NCBI GenBank assembly: GCA_903872185.1
Contig: CAIQJL010000397.1
Coordinates: 1-44,416, forward strand
From: an uncultured Bacteroidota bacterium
GTDB lineage: Bacteria > Bacteroidota > Bacteroidia > Bacteroidales > GWA2-32-17
Direction of reading: 5' to 3'
DNA length: 44,416 nt
Position 1 is the first letter of the stretch, and every line of letters begins with the position of its first letter. Shown here piece after piece: positions 16,440 to 26,366 of the stretch. The notes beneath the pieces are model-generated. The model made no database searches and was not told the DNA's origin. It was given only the letters and a program-made list of their open reading frames with translations. The position numbers and the translations under genes are program-made.

Positions 16440-18377
16440 ATGAAAACCACAAATATTTCAAAGCTTAGTGTATGGGGAGTGCTTATTACACTTGGCATTG
16501 TATATGGTGATATAGGAACATCTCCTTTGTATGTAATGAGAGCTATTATTAATAGTTCGGGTGGTGTTAATGAAAGTGTTATTATTGGTGGAATTTCATG
16601 TATAATTTGGACTCTAACGCTGCAAACAACTTTAAAATATGTTCTTATTACACTTCGCGCAGATAATAAAGGTGAAGGTGGAATTCTAGCATTATATGCA
16701 CTAATAAGACGACATATTAAATGGGCCTTTGTATTAGCAATCATTGGTGGTGCAGCTTTACTTGCAGATGGAATAATAACTCCTGCCATTACTGTAGTTT
16801 CTGCTGTAGAAGGTTTAAGGTTAATAAGTGCCAATATTCCTGTTATTCCTATTGTACTTTTAATAATATTTTTATTGTTTTTTATACAACAGTTTGGAAC
16901 TAATTTTCTTGGACATACTTTTGGACCAGTAATGTTTATTTGGTTTCTGATGTTAGCGGTACTTGGTATTACTAATATAATAGGTAATACAGAAATTTTA
17001 AAGGCCTTTAATCCTTATTATGCTTATAAATTATTATCAAATCATCATGAGGGATTTTTGTTGCTTGGGGCAGTTTTTCTTTGCACAACAGGAGCAGAAG
17101 CACTTTATTCAGATTTGGGGCATTGTGGTATTCATAATATTAGAGTCTCATGGATTTATGTGAAAGTTGCTCTTATACTTAATTATTTAGGCCAAGGAGC
17201 ATGGTTGTTGATGAACCAAAATATTTCAAGTGAAATAAATCCATTTTTCTCAATAATGCCAGGTTGGTTTCTTATTCCAGGAATTATACTTTCAACTGCA
17301 GCAGCTGTAATTGCAAGTCAGGCATTAATAACCGGATCGTATACAATTATTAATGAAGCAATATTATTAAATTTTTGGCCGCGGGTTAAGATAAGTCACC
17401 CAACCTTTATTAAAGGACAGATGTATATACCAAGTGTAAATAAATTTCTTTTTGTGGGTTGCGTTTTTGTAATATTATATTTTCAGGAATCTTCGAAGAT
17501 GGAAGCTGCGTATGGGCTAGCAATTACAATTACAATGTTGATGACAACTTTGCTTATGAGTTTTTATTTTTATGTTAAAAGAAAATCACTCTCTTATGTC
17601 TTTCTGTTTCTTGGTGCGTATTTGATTATTGAAGGTTCTTTTTTTATAGCAAACATGTTTAAGTTTATTCATGGTGGATGGGTTACTATTTTGATTGCTA
17701 GTATATTGTTTTATATTATGTTTGTATGGTATAAGGGCAGAACAATTAAGCAAAAACTTACAGATTATGTCTATATTGATAAGTATCTGTCAATGTTGGT
17801 AGACATGAAAAAGGATCAAAGCATTTCAAAATATTCAACTAATTTAGTTTATTTCACTCATGCTAATAACGTGCATGAAATAGAATCAAAAGTAATATTT
17901 TCTATTTTTAACAAGCAACCTAAGAGAGCAGATGTTTATTGGCTAATACATGTGGACGTTGTTGATGAGCCCCATACAATGAGCTATAAGGTAAGTCATT
18001 TGATACCCGAAACTCTTATCAGAGTTGATTTCAAAATAGGGTTTAAAGTGCCTACTAAAATTAATATGTATTTCAGAAAAGTTATTGAGGAATTGGTTTT
18101 AAATAATGAAGTTGATATTACAACAAGATATCCTTCGCTACACAAATATGCTGTTTCTGGTGATTTTCGTTTTATATTAACAGATAGAGTTCAGGGTTAT
18201 GATTTTGATTTCAAACCGTTCAATCAATTTATAATGGATAGTTATGATATACTTAAGAAAATTGGTATGCCAGAAGAAAAAGCATATGGACTTGATACCA
18301 GCAGTGTAATAACAGAAAAAATCCCTCTAATTATTAATAAAGGTGTTGATTTTAGTTTGACAAGAATAAAGGATTAA
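16440..18377 (+). CDS. kup: KUP family low-affinity potassium transporter
   Basis: 645 residues, close to E. coli Kup (622). The signature VYGDIGTSPLYVMRAI lies at about 20-35. Twelve hydrophobic segments occupy the first two-thirds (for example ALLADGIITPAITVVSAVEGL and GAVFLCTTGAEALYSDLGHCG), followed by a cytoplasmic C-terminal domain (about 445-645). Kup imports K+ with protons. The gene is monocistronic and convergent with the HhH protein gene; no Kdp or Trk gene is near. A short A/T-rich gap (18378-18422) with only a weak hairpin separates the two stop codons. Confidence 0.95.
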   Translation: MKTTNISKLSVWGVLITLGIVYGDIGTSPLYVMRAIINSSGGVNESVIIGGISCIIWTLTLQTTLKYVLITLRADNKGEGGILALYALIRRHIKWAFVLAIIGGAALLADGIITPAITVVSAVEGLRLISANIPVIPIVLLIIFLLFFIQQFGTNFLGHTFGPVMFIWFLMLAVLGITNIIGNTEILKAFNPYYAYKLLSNHHEGFLLLGAVFLCTTGAEALYSDLGHCGIHNIRVSWIYVKVALILNYLGQGAWLLMNQNISSEINPFFSIMPGWFLIPGIILSTAAAVIASQALITGSYTIINEAILLNFWPRVKISHPTFIKGQMYIPSVNKFLFVGCVFVILYFQESSKMEAAYGLAITITMLMTTLLMSFYFYVKRKSLSYVFLFLGAYLIIEGSFFIANMFKFIHGGWVTILIASILFYIMFVWYKGRTIKQKLTDYVYIDKYLSMLVDMKKDQSISKYSTNLVYFTHANNVHEIESKVIFSIFNKQPKRADVYWLIHVDVVDEPHTMSYKVSHLIPETLIRVDFKIGFKVPTKINMYFRKVIEELVLNNEVDITTRYPSLHKYAVSGDFRFILTDRVQGYDFDFKPFNQFIMDSYDILKKIGMPEEKAYGLDTSSVITEKIPLIINKGVDFSLTRIKD

Positions 18378-18422
18378 AAACTTGCTTCTATATTCTGTAA
18401 AATGTTATAGAGACTTGTTTTT

Positions 18423-20507
18423 TTATATTAAAATTCTAATCTGTAACTTTATTTCAGATTTTGTTTTGCCATTAATTTGTGTTAGTCCAGTACTTATGGT
18501 ATTCATGTTAGAATAATATGTTTGCCCAAATCTAAACCATAAATCAATTTTCTTGTTTACAGAATATTTTATGTTAAAATAAAATCGAGAACCTTTATCA
18601 TATAGTGCTGGAACTGAAAATGCATATAGTACATCGTTCTCGTATTCATATAATCGCGAATCGTAACCATCTGTATCAAAAATGCAATAACGTGCAGAGA
18701 AAGTTAATGGAAGTTTTACTGGTTTATAAATAAAATCCTGATAAATTAAGAATCCTTTTTCGGTTTTAGGATATTTGTTATAGGTAAGCCATTCAATTCT
18801 GTTTCTTAATTCAATTGTTTGAGAAACTTTATAAGAAATATGAAATCTTATTTTTGTAGTTGTTACATCTTCTATTCCTTCAATAACAGTAGGGATTGTT
18901 GTTGGAATATTTTCTGGTTTTATTTTTTGTTTGTAACGTACATACATACTTACTTGCCTGCTTGGTGTATATGCTGCTTCAACTAAATAATCGCTTCCTT
19001 TTGAAGGTGCATAAACTCCATATTTCAGCCATGGAAAAGTAAATAAGTCATAATAACCAGAAATTCTCCATTTGGCATATGGGTATATTGTTGTGCCAAT
19101 ATAAAAACCTTCTTCGTTGGCATTTACAGAGTTTTCGCCAAATCCGCTACTGTAATTTGCTTGGTAATTCCTTTCATAATTTCTGTAGGTTAATGCCATA
19201 TTTATCTGTGATGATAAATTAAATAACATTCCACTCATAAATGCTTTTCCACCATTTTCGCTCATTGCCCCTTCACCAAAAACAGTTACATCTTTAATCA
19301 TAAATTGATAGTCGGCGCCAATATTTGAATTTGATTTACCACTAAAATCATATTGGTTATAAACTGTTGGTGTTTTTAATAAAGTTGCTCCATATGTATA
19401 TTGTATTCCTGTAAGTCCAACTCTGAATTTTTCCATATTCAAAGTTATATTTCCACCTATTACTGTTTCTGAAACTGATTTTCTATCTGCTAGTTCTGAT
19501 GGTGTTGCATGTTCTCCGCTTGTTTGTAATGAACTTATGTCTTCGGCATCGCCTGTTAATGAGTCAATCGCAGTAATATTAGCGTCAATTTTCTTTTTTG
19601 AAGCAAAAGCTGTAAAATCTAGTTTGCTTAATCTGAAAGTTGCACCTGCTCCTCTGAAAAATAGATTTTCATCGGCACTTGAATATTTTTTTAATCCCTG
19701 AGCCTTTTTTCTGGTAGTTGTTACCATGGATGATTTTCCGTAATTTACACCTGAACAGATTACTAAACCTTGTCCGAATTGAGCCAAATAATCGCCAATA
19801 ACAATTGTCTTTAGTGGGCCAATATCTTTTATTAACAAATGTGCAGAGTAAAAATCAAACCCTCTTGTCTGGCTACCTTTGAAAAATTCTTCTCCAGGAT
19901 CTTTATCTGCAGTTATTCCCCATGAAATTTTAGTTTTATATGCAAATGAATATCTAAAAAACAATCTATTAGGACTTCCTAAATACCTTGAATTTGGACT
20001 AGCAGCTAAAGCAGAATCAGTAATAGGAGAATATCCTGCTTGTTGTTCTAGTACTCCCTGAGTTCTAATAAAAATTTTATGCCCTCCATACATTAATGCT
20101 TTTTTGGGATCAAAACCTAAAATAGGTTCTTCCTTTTTAACTGTAATAAATGGTAAAAGCATTCGCAAGTATTCCTCATTAAATCCAGTTACATTAAGTA
20201 ATTCATAAATGCTAAGAAGTTGGCCATAATCTTTTTGATATTGAAGAATTGCATTAATTTGAAAGTCACTTAATAATTGTAATTTTTCATATTCAGCTTT
20301 TGTAGCTGTATTAATATTAAGTGGTTCATTCAAGTAGAATGTTAAATCCTCATATAATGTAGTATAATCTAGTTCTCTGTCTGTGTTTGAAGCAATTTCT
20401 TCAATGAATTTTTCAATAATTTCCTCATTAGAACCAGCTTGCCTTTGTTGAGAATAAGCAGAAATGGAAATAATTAAAGAAAGAAATATAAAGAAAAAAT
20501 TCTTCAT
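18423..20507 (-). CDS. Helix-hairpin-helix protein with C-terminal outer membrane beta-barrel
   Basis: 694 residues. A signal peptide (1-19, ending SAYSQ) is followed by a helix-hairpin-helix region (about 55-115) with ComEA-like wording: LNINTATKAEYEKLQLLSD, then IYELLNVTGFNEEYL. The rest (about 130-694) is strand-rich and ends KSEIKLQIRILI, typical of a Bacteroidota outer membrane barrel. HhH modules usually bind DNA non-specifically, and ComEA acts in DNA uptake. A DNA-related surface role is possible but unproven. It is the third gene of a minus-strand operon after purE and a PorV-like gene, 6 bp downstream of the latter. Confidence 0.8.
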   Translation of the reverse strand: MKNFFFIFLSLIISISAYSQQRQAGSNEEIIEKFIEEIASNTDRELDYTTLYEDLTFYLNEPLNINTATKAEYEKLQLLSDFQINAILQYQKDYGQLLSIYELLNVTGFNEEYLRMLLPFITVKKEEPILGFDPKKALMYGGHKIFIRTQGVLEQQAGYSPITDSALAASPNSRYLGSPNRLFFRYSFAYKTKISWGITADKDPGEEFFKGSQTRGFDFYSAHLLIKDIGPLKTIVIGDYLAQFGQGLVICSGVNYGKSSMVTTTRKKAQGLKKYSSADENLFFRGAGATFRLSKLDFTAFASKKKIDANITAIDSLTGDAEDISSLQTSGEHATPSELADRKSVSETVIGGNITLNMEKFRVGLTGIQYTYGATLLKTPTVYNQYDFSGKSNSNIGADYQFMIKDVTVFGEGAMSENGGKAFMSGMLFNLSSQINMALTYRNYERNYQANYSSGFGENSVNANEEGFYIGTTIYPYAKWRISGYYDLFTFPWLKYGVYAPSKGSDYLVEAAYTPSRQVSMYVRYKQKIKPENIPTTIPTVIEGIEDVTTTKIRFHISYKVSQTIELRNRIEWLTYNKYPKTEKGFLIYQDFIYKPVKLPLTFSARYCIFDTDGYDSRLYEYENDVLYAFSVPALYDKGSRFYFNIKYSVNKKIDLWFRFGQTYYSNMNTISTGLTQINGKTKSEIKLQIRILI

Positions 20508-20513
20508 CCTTGA

Positions 20514-21365
20514 TTAATTAGTCAGACGGTTAGTTGAATTTTTACCAAATTCATAACTAATACCCACATGAGGAGAAATACCTAATACCTGATGTGATGA
20601 AAAGGAGATGTCGGCTTTTAATTTTTTGTAAATATAGCCAATTCCAAAGCTTATTTGGTTAGGGTTACTAGTTACACCTGCTCTAATAAATAGGTTTTCT
20701 AGAAATTTATATTCAATTCCAACTTTATAAATAGGTTTGTATTGAAGATCTTTTTCAGCTTCAACAGTGCAAAGAACTTTTTCTGAAAACTCGTAAGCAA
20801 TACCAAAAGTTATAATACTTGGTATTCGTTCATCATTATATGCTGCAATTTTTGAACGACTTAGGTTATAAATATGTCCACCTATAAAAAAGTGTTTTAT
20901 TGGTTGTGCAAGTAAACCAAGTTCAGCAATAAAAGTTCCTTTATTACCATATCCTTCAGCATAAAAAGTGTTTAAATAATCGAATTTTACTCCAATTGAA
21001 AATTTATTGCCGAGAGATTTAGCATAAGCTAACCCAATTCTACTTTCGTTGTATTTTGAATACCCGAATTGCATTAAATCAATAGCAAAAACTCCAGATG
21101 AAGTAGGGTATGCAAAAGCACCAGCTTTTAATCCAAGTTCTTTTATGGCAAATTTATTTTCATAAAATAAACCAAATGAGGGTTTTGTAAGCAAAGCTAA
21201 TCCAGCTTGATTGTGAGTGACGGACCATAAATCGTGAAATGCTACTCCGGCAGTGCCCATTCCTGCTTGTCTTGCACCTAGTGGATAGTCTTCGTTACCA
21301 GCAATAATGCTTTGATAGGTAATTGTCAGCAGAATAAAGGCAATAGTGAATTTAAATTCCCACAT
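20514..21365 (-). CDS. PorV/PorQ-like outer membrane barrel protein
   Basis: 283 residues. A signal peptide (about 1-22) is followed by YPLGARQAGMGTAGVAFHDLWSVTHNQAGLA, the N-terminal wording shared by FadL-like PorV/PorQ proteins of Bacteroidota. Alternating strands follow, ending in HVGISYEFGKNS. PorV proteins act as shuttles in type IX secretion, but paralogues have other roles, so the exact function is open. The start lies one base after the purE stop, so translation may be coupled. The gene precedes the HhH-barrel gene, and the two barrel proteins may work together. Confidence 0.75.
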   Translation of the reverse strand: MWEFKFTIAFILLTITYQSIIAGNEDYPLGARQAGMGTAGVAFHDLWSVTHNQAGLALLTKPSFGLFYENKFAIKELGLKAGAFAYPTSSGVFAIDLMQFGYSKYNESRIGLAYAKSLGNKFSIGVKFDYLNTFYAEGYGNKGTFIAELGLLAQPIKHFFIGGHIYNLSRSKIAAYNDERIPSIITFGIAYEFSEKVLCTVEAEKDLQYKPIYKVGIEYKFLENLFIRAGVTSNPNQISFGIGYIYKKLKADISFSSHQVLGISPHVGISYEFGKNSTNRLTN

Positions 21366-21366
21366 A

Positions 21367-21879
21367 TTAATTTACCTTATATTCAAATTTATATTGCTCA
21401 AGTTCAATATTTGCTTTAACAACCTTACTTGCTAATCCGGCTTTGTATTTTTTTGATTTCTCAAATAACTCAACATTTCCAGTTGAAAGAATTTGAACTG
21501 CAAGTATTGCAGCATTTAAAGCAGCATCAAGTCCAACTGTTGCTACTGGAATTCCAGGAGGCATTTGAAGTATTGATAATATGCTATCCCAACCATCAAT
21601 AGAAATTGAACTTCTGCAAGGAACCCCAATAACAGGAAGTGGAGTAAACGCAGCAATTACGCCAGGTAAATGAGCTGCACCGCCAGCACCTGCAATAATT
21701 ACCCTAATACCCTTGTCGTAAGCATTTGATGCAAATTCTTCCACTAATTGAGGTGTACGATGTGCCGATAATGCATTTACTTCAAATGGGATTTGAAATT
21801 CATTTAATAGCTTGGCTGCTTGTTCCATAACTGGCCAGTCAGATGTACTGCCCATTATTATACTAACTAATGGTTTCAT
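21367..21879 (-). CDS. purE: N5-carboxyaminoimidazole ribonucleotide mutase (class I PurE)
   Basis: 170 residues, normal for class I PurE, which converts N5-CAIR to CAIR in purine synthesis. Diagnostic motifs are IIMGSTSDWPVM (8-19), NALSAHRTP (about 35-43), AGAGGAAHLPGVIAA and IGVPCRSS, followed by SILQMPPGIPVATVGL. The start MKPLVSIIMGS is normal. purE leads a three-gene minus-strand operon with two envelope proteins, an unusual pairing. It is divergent from hpt, a purine salvage gene, across a 132-bp intergenic region, so the two purine genes may share control. No purine riboswitch was recognised there. Confidence 0.96.
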   Translation of the reverse strand: MKPLVSIIMGSTSDWPVMEQAAKLLNEFQIPFEVNALSAHRTPQLVEEFASNAYDKGIRVIIAGAGGAAHLPGVIAAFTPLPVIGVPCRSSISIDGWDSILSILQMPPGIPVATVGLDAALNAAILAVQILSTGNVELFEKSKKYKAGLASKVVKANIELEQYKFEYKVN

Positions 21880-22011
21880 TTTATAATGAAATTTAGATTT
21901 ATCTGTAAAAATAGTGTTTATTGCCCGATATTTAAAATTAGTATTCTAAAATGATTATTTTATTTAAAAATTTTATCATTTTTGTTAACTTTCCAACTTT
22001 AAAAATAAAGT

Positions 22012-22548
22012 ATGAATAAAATCAAAATACTTGATAAAGAGTTCGAAGTCTCAATCAAAGAAAACGAAATTCAGGCTGCTGTAAGTAAAATGGCTATTAG
22101 ACTGAATAATGAACTTAAAGGAAAGGAAGTTATTTTTATCGGAATTCTTAATGGTTCGTTTATGTTTGCTTCGGATTTATTCAAGCAAATTACATTTGAT
22201 TGCAGAATCACATTTGTTAAAGTAGCTTCTTATCAGGGTACAATTTCCTCCGGAACTGTAAAAAGTTTAATAGGAATAAATGAAAATATTAAAGGTAAGG
22301 TAGTTGTAGTTCTCGAAGATATAGTTGATTCTGGTGAAACATTAGAAAATATTATTTGTCAGTTAAAAGGTTATGAACCAGAATCAATATTAATTGCTAC
22401 TTTTCTGTTTAAGCCAAATGCATTTAAAAAATCATTTAAAATTGACTATGTTGCAATAGAAATTCCTAATGATTTTATCGTTGGGTATGGTCTAGATTAT
22501 GATGGTTTTGGAAGGAATTTACCAGAGATTTATACACTAGTTAAATAA
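22012..22548 (+). CDS. hpt: Hypoxanthine phosphoribosyltransferase
   Basis: 178 residues, the standard length. The PRPP-binding motif VVVLEDIVDSGETL lies at about 101-114. The N-terminal FIGILNGSFMFASDL supplies the pyrophosphate-binding loop, and a C-terminal YVAIEIPNDFIVGYGLDYDGFGRNLP closes the purine site. It salvages hypoxanthine, and usually guanine, to nucleotides in the cytoplasm. It begins a plus-strand operon with adk (8 bp gap) and obgE (6 bp gap), linking purine salvage, adenylate balance and a ribosome-associated GTPase. Confidence 0.95.
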   Translation: MNKIKILDKEFEVSIKENEIQAAVSKMAIRLNNELKGKEVIFIGILNGSFMFASDLFKQITFDCRITFVKVASYQGTISSGTVKSLIGINENIKGKVVVVLEDIVDSGETLENIICQLKGYEPESILIATFLFKPNAFKKSFKIDYVAIEIPNDFIVGYGLDYDGFGRNLPEIYTLVK

Positions 22549-22556
22549 TTATATTT

Positions 22557-23135
22557 ATGTTGAATATTGTTTTATTTGGACCTCCGGGTTCTGGAAAGGG
22601 TACTCAATCAGAGCATTTAATTAAACAATTTGAGTTAATTCATCTTTCAACAGGTGATATTTTAAGGGTAGAAATTGCTGCTCAGACTGAATTAGGTATT
22701 GAAGCTCAAAAAAAAATGGATAAGGGTGAATTAGTGCCAGATGAAGTTGTAATAAGCATGATTAGTGGAATTATTGAAAGAAATAAAGATGCAAAAGGAT
22801 TTATTTTTGATGGTTTTCCACGCACAATTGCACAGGCAGAATCTTTGGATGAAATGTTATCGGCTCATTCAACTAAAGTAAATCTATTAATAATGCTTGA
22901 TGTTGATGAAGATGAAATTAAAAAAAGACTTATTTTAAGAGGCGAAAAATCAGGAAGAGGCGATGATATAAATATTGATATTATAACAAATAGAATTAAT
23001 GTTTATCGTTTGCAAACAAAACCTGTTTCAAAATATTATAAAAAGCAAGGAAAATCTTTTCCAATTAATGGAATGCAAACAGAAGAGGAAGTATATTCTG
23101 ACATTGCACATGTGATGGGTAAATTTGTTAAATAA
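22557..23135 (+). CDS. adk: Adenylate kinase (short-LID type)
   Basis: 192 residues. The P-loop GPPGSGKGT (7-15) is intact, with HLSTGDILR for the AMP site and GFIFDGFPRT as the conserved middle motif. The LID region is short (RLILRGEKSGRGDD), which explains a chain about 20 residues shorter than E. coli Adk; no zinc-binding cysteines are present. It interconverts ATP + AMP and 2 ADP. It is the second gene of hpt-adk-obgE. Confidence 0.97.
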   Translation: MLNIVLFGPPGSGKGTQSEHLIKQFELIHLSTGDILRVEIAAQTELGIEAQKKMDKGELVPDEVVISMISGIIERNKDAKGFIFDGFPRTIAQAESLDEMLSAHSTKVNLLIMLDVDEDEIKKRLILRGEKSGRGDDINIDIITNRINVYRLQTKPVSKYYKKQGKSFPINGMQTEEEVYSDIAHVMGKFVK

Positions 23136-23141
23136 ATAAAA

Positions 23142-24131
23142 GTGTCAGATAATAATTTTATAGATTATGTAAAAATTTGTACTCGTTCGGGTAAAGGAGG
23201 CGCAGGTTCGCGTCATTTTTATCGCGATAAACGTACAATGAAAGGCGGGCCAGATGGTGGCGATGGTGGTAGAGGTGGTCATATTATTCTTGAAGGTAAT
23301 AGTCAAATGTGGACATTGTTACATTTACGTTATAAAAGACATATTTATGCCGAAAATGGTTCGTGTGGAAGTGGCAAAAATGCAACAGGTGCAGAAGGAG
23401 AAGATGTAATAGTTCAGGTACCGCTTGGAACTGTAGCAAAAGATGCAGAAACAAATGAGGTTATAGCTGAAATAACAAAACATGGCGAAAGAATTATTCT
23501 TCGTAAAGGTGGGAGAGGTGGTTTAGGTAATTCTCATTTTAAATCTTCTACCCATCAAACCCCTCGTTATGCTCAACCAGGCGAGCCAGCAATTGAAGGT
23601 TGGAATATTTTAGAATTAAAAATACTTGCCGATGTAGGTTTAGTTGGTTTTCCAAATGCAGGAAAAAGTACTCTATTGTCAGTTGTTTCTGCTGCTAAAC
23701 CTGAAATTGCAGATTATCCTTTTACAACATTAGTCCCAAATATTGGGATTGTAAATTATAGAGATTATCAGTCATTTGTTATGGCAGATATTCCGGGAAT
23801 AATTGAAGGTGCCTCTGAAGGAAAAGGATTGGGATTAAGATTTCTACGGCATATCGAACGAAACTCAATATTGCTTTTTTTAGTTCCTGCTGATAGTAAA
23901 GATATAATGAAAGAATATAAAATTCTTTTAAATGAACTTGAAAAGTATAATCCAGATCTTTTAACAAAGAAAAGAATACTTGGTATCTCAAAATCTGATC
24001 TTTTGGATAAAGAATTAAAAAAGGAGATAAAAAAAGAAATTAAAGTAAAAATTCCTTGCTTGTTTTTTTCATCTGCAATTAGCGATGGGCTTGCCGAATT
24101 GAAAGATGAAATATGGAAAATGCTTACCTAG
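23142..24131 (+). CDS. obgE: Obg family GTPase
   Basis: 329 residues with a GTG start at 23142; no ATG fits, and [12 protein letters not shown] is the expected N-terminus. The Gly-rich Obg fold (1-157; [27 protein letters not shown]) is followed by a GTPase domain with G1 GFPNAGKST, the switch region [10 protein letters not shown]3 [17 protein letters not shown]4 as SKSD in place of NKxD, and G5 SSAISDG. It ends without the C-terminal OCT domain, as is common in this phylum. Obg is an essential GTPase in 50S ribosome assembly and stress response. It is the last gene of hpt-adk-obgE. Confidence 0.97.
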   Translation: MSDNNFIDYVKICTRSGKGGAGSRHFYRDKRTMKGGPDGGDGGRGGHIILEGNSQMWTLLHLRYKRHIYAENGSCGSGKNATGAEGEDVIVQVPLGTVAKDAETNEVIAEITKHGERIILRKGGRGGLGNSHFKSSTHQTPRYAQPGEPAIEGWNILELKILADVGLVGFPNAGKSTLLSVVSAAKPEIADYPFTTLVPNIGIVNYRDYQSFVMADIPGIIEGASEGKGLGLRFLRHIERNSILLFLVPADSKDIMKEYKILLNELEKYNPDLLTKKRILGISKSDLLDKELKKEIKKEIKVKIPCLFFSSAISDGLAELKDEIWKMLT

Positions 24132-24309
24132 GTAAGTCAAAAGATTAATATTAAAGCCGATTTTTTTGTTTATAAAGCTGACAGCATAGTGCTTAATGGA
24201 CGATGTGTTTTGTAATCACAATTCATTTATTTAAATTCATGTCAATTTGTCGTACTTTATATATGGCAGAAATTTTGTAAAATTGCAACCCGAAATAAAT
24301 TAATTAGTA

Positions 24310-24945
24310 ATGGGAGAAATAAACGAAGAAAAAGTGCAGGAAGGTATTAAGCAAGAAGCTGATAAAGAAGTACAGCATGATGCAAAACAAGAGGAAGCAT
24401 TTGTTGGTAATGAAGATGAAGCAATTCCTGTAGCAGAAGAAAATAAAAAAGTTAAAAAGAAAAATATTTTCCGAAAAGAGAAAGTTGATAATAATGATGA
24501 AATAATAAAGCTTAAAGCTACTTTGGCAGAGTTGAATGATAAGTTATTGCGCAATGCTGCAGAGTTTGATAATTTTAAAAAACGAACTTTAAAGGAAAAA
24601 TCTGATTTATTGAAATATGGCAGTGAAATAGTGTTGTCTGGAGTTTTATCTGTAATAGATGATTTTGATCGTGCCCATAAATCAGTTAGTGAATCTAATG
24701 ATATTGATGCTGTGAAAACAGGAATTAATCTTATTTATTCAAAATTCAATGAGTTTGTAAATCAGCAAGGTGTAAAAGAAATTATTGCAACTAATGTTGA
24801 GTTCAATACTGATTTACATGAGGCAGTTACTCGTTTTCCAGCTCCTTCTGAAGAAATGAAAGGTAAGGTAATTGATGTAATTCAAAAAGGATATACTCTA
24901 AATGATAAAGTGATACGCTTTGCAAAAGTTGTTGTAGGCGAATAA
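24310..24945 (+). CDS. grpE: Nucleotide exchange factor GrpE
   Basis: 211 residues. An acidic, low-complexity N-terminus (about 1-65) leads into a long helix ([30 protein letters not shown]) and the C-terminal beta domain ([43 protein letters not shown]). GrpE releases ADP from DnaK. dnaJ follows after 11 bp. dnaK is not in the window, and no CIRCE-type inverted repeat was seen in the 178-bp upstream region. A weak promoter candidate is TTTG at 24246 with AAATTTTG at 24270-24277. Confidence 0.97.
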   Translation: MGEINEEKVQEGIKQEADKEVQHDAKQEEAFVGNEDEAIPVAEENKKVKKKNIFRKEKVDNNDEIIKLKATLAELNDKLLRNAAEFDNFKKRTLKEKSDLLKYGSEIVLSGVLSVIDDFDRAHKSVSESNDIDAVKTGINLIYSKFNEFVNQQGVKEIIATNVEFNTDLHEAVTRFPAPSEEMKGKVIDVIQKGYTLNDKVIRFAKVVVGE

Positions 24946-24956
24946 AATCAAGATTA

Positions 24957-26105
24957 ATGGCAAAAAGAGATTATTACGAAATTCTTGAAGTGACAAAATC
25001 AGCTTCAAAAGAAGAATTAAAAAAAGCATACCGTCAAAAAGCACTGCAATTTCATCCTGATAGAAATCCGGGTGACAAATCTGCAGAAGATAAATTTAAA
25101 GAAGCAGCTGAAGCATATGATGTTTTAGGTGACGATAATAAGCGAAGTAGATATGATCAGTTCGGTCATGCGGGTGTTAGCGGACCACAAGGTGGCGGTG
25201 GATATAGTGGTGGATTTGATATGGAAGATATCTTTAGTCGCTTTGGTGATGTATTTTCTGATTTTGGCTTTGGTGGTTTTGGCGGAGGTTCGCGCGGTGG
25301 TGGGCGAAATGTACGTAAAGGAACAAACTTAAGAGTAAAAGTAAAGCTTAATCTTAATGAAATATCTGATGGTGTTGAGAAAAAAATAAAAGTCAGAAAA
25401 TTAGTTTCCTGTAAAATTTGTAGTGGTTCGGGTGCTAAAGATAATTCATCTTTTCATACCTGCTCTTCATGTAAGGGTAGTGGGTATGTAACCAGAGTAC
25501 AACGTACTATTTTAGGAAATATGCAATCATCTGCACCTTGTTCAGCTTGTTCGGGAGAAGGAAAAATTATTGTTAACAAATGTCCAAAATGTTCTGGCGA
25601 AGGAGTTGCAAACGAAGAAGAAATAATCACATTAAATATTCCTGCAGGTGTTGCAGATGGTATGCAGCTATCTGTAAGCGGTAGAGGAAATGCAGCTCGA
25701 CGAGGTGGTGTAAATGGTGATTTAATAGTTCTTGTTGAAGAAGAAAAACATCCCGATTTTATAAGAGATGAAAATAATCTTATTTACGATTTGTTAATTT
25801 CTATTCCTGATGCGATTACCGGAGCTCCAGTTGAAATTCCTACACTTGATGGTAGAGTTAAAGTAAAAGTCGAACCAGGAACTCCATCTGGTAAATTATT
25901 AAAATTACGTGGTAAAGGTTTGCCCGATGTTAATGGGTATAGGCGTGGTGATTTAATTGTAAGAATTCTAATATATATTCCTTCCTCTGTTTCAAAAGAT
26001 GAACGAAAAATACTTGAGAAATTAAATGAGTCTGATAGTTTTAACCCTGAAATAGCAAAAAAGGATAAGACCTTTTTTGATAGGTTTAGAAACTATTTTG
26101 ATTAG
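24957..26105 (+). CDS. dnaJ: Chaperone protein DnaJ
   Basis: 382 residues with the full class I architecture. The J domain (1-70) carries the HPD triad in FHPDRNPG. A Gly/Phe-rich linker follows (75-120; [15 protein letters not shown]). Four CxxCxGxG zinc-binding repeats come next ([32 protein letters not shown]), and then the C-terminal substrate-binding domains. DnaJ delivers unfolded substrates to DnaK and stimulates its ATPase. It is co-transcribed with grpE. Confidence 0.98.
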   Translation: MAKRDYYEILEVTKSASKEELKKAYRQKALQFHPDRNPGDKSAEDKFKEAAEAYDVLGDDNKRSRYDQFGHAGVSGPQGGGGYSGGFDMEDIFSRFGDVFSDFGFGGFGGGSRGGGRNVRKGTNLRVKVKLNLNEISDGVEKKIKVRKLVSCKICSGSGAKDNSSFHTCSSCKGSGYVTRVQRTILGNMQSSAPCSACSGEGKIIVNKCPKCSGEGVANEEEIITLNIPAGVADGMQLSVSGRGNAARRGGVNGDLIVLVEEEKHPDFIRDENNLIYDLLISIPDAITGAPVEIPTLDGRVKVKVEPGTPSGKLLKLRGKGLPDVNGYRRGDLIVRILIYIPSSVSKDERKILEKLNESDSFNPEIAKKDKTFFDRFRNYFD

Positions 26106-26366
26106 TGTTATTTGATTTAATTTTTAAAATTCTATACCTATATAATAGCATTCATTCTATTATGTAGTTATTTCTATTTTGTATGTTTTCTAAAATATTT
26201 ATAGTAGAAAAATATTTTGTATATTAGTACTTTAAATATTACAGCTTAGTTTTTTAAATTTTAAATTAGTGAAAATTAATTAAATATCATTAGAACATTT
26301 AATTAGGTACTATAATGCTAATTTGTTTGTATTTTTTTGTTATTTTTACAAATCAATTTTTTATAA
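26106..26366. other. A/T-rich intergenic region before the respiratory operon
   Basis: This 261-bp region has no coding frame. A weak inverted repeat around 26199-26219 (AAAATATTT ... AAATATTTT) may end dnaJ transcription. No clear TAnnTTTG promoter element precedes the respiratory operon; the closest are TTTG copies at 26322-26329 and TATTTTTA at 26341-26348, with a spacer that is too short. Nothing else is recognised. Confidence 0.5.

Noticed and set aside
16364-16834. Long minus-strand open frame opposite the start of kup
   Set aside because: It is antisense to well-conserved kup sequence with a normal start and promoter, and shows no family likeness.
21880-22011. Purine riboswitch between purE and hpt
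   Set aside because: No three-way junction or conserved purine aptamer core could be recognised in this short A/T-rich gap.
24132-24309. CIRCE operator or heat-shock element before grpE
   Set aside because: No TTAGCACTC-type inverted repeat is present, only a weak promoter candidate.
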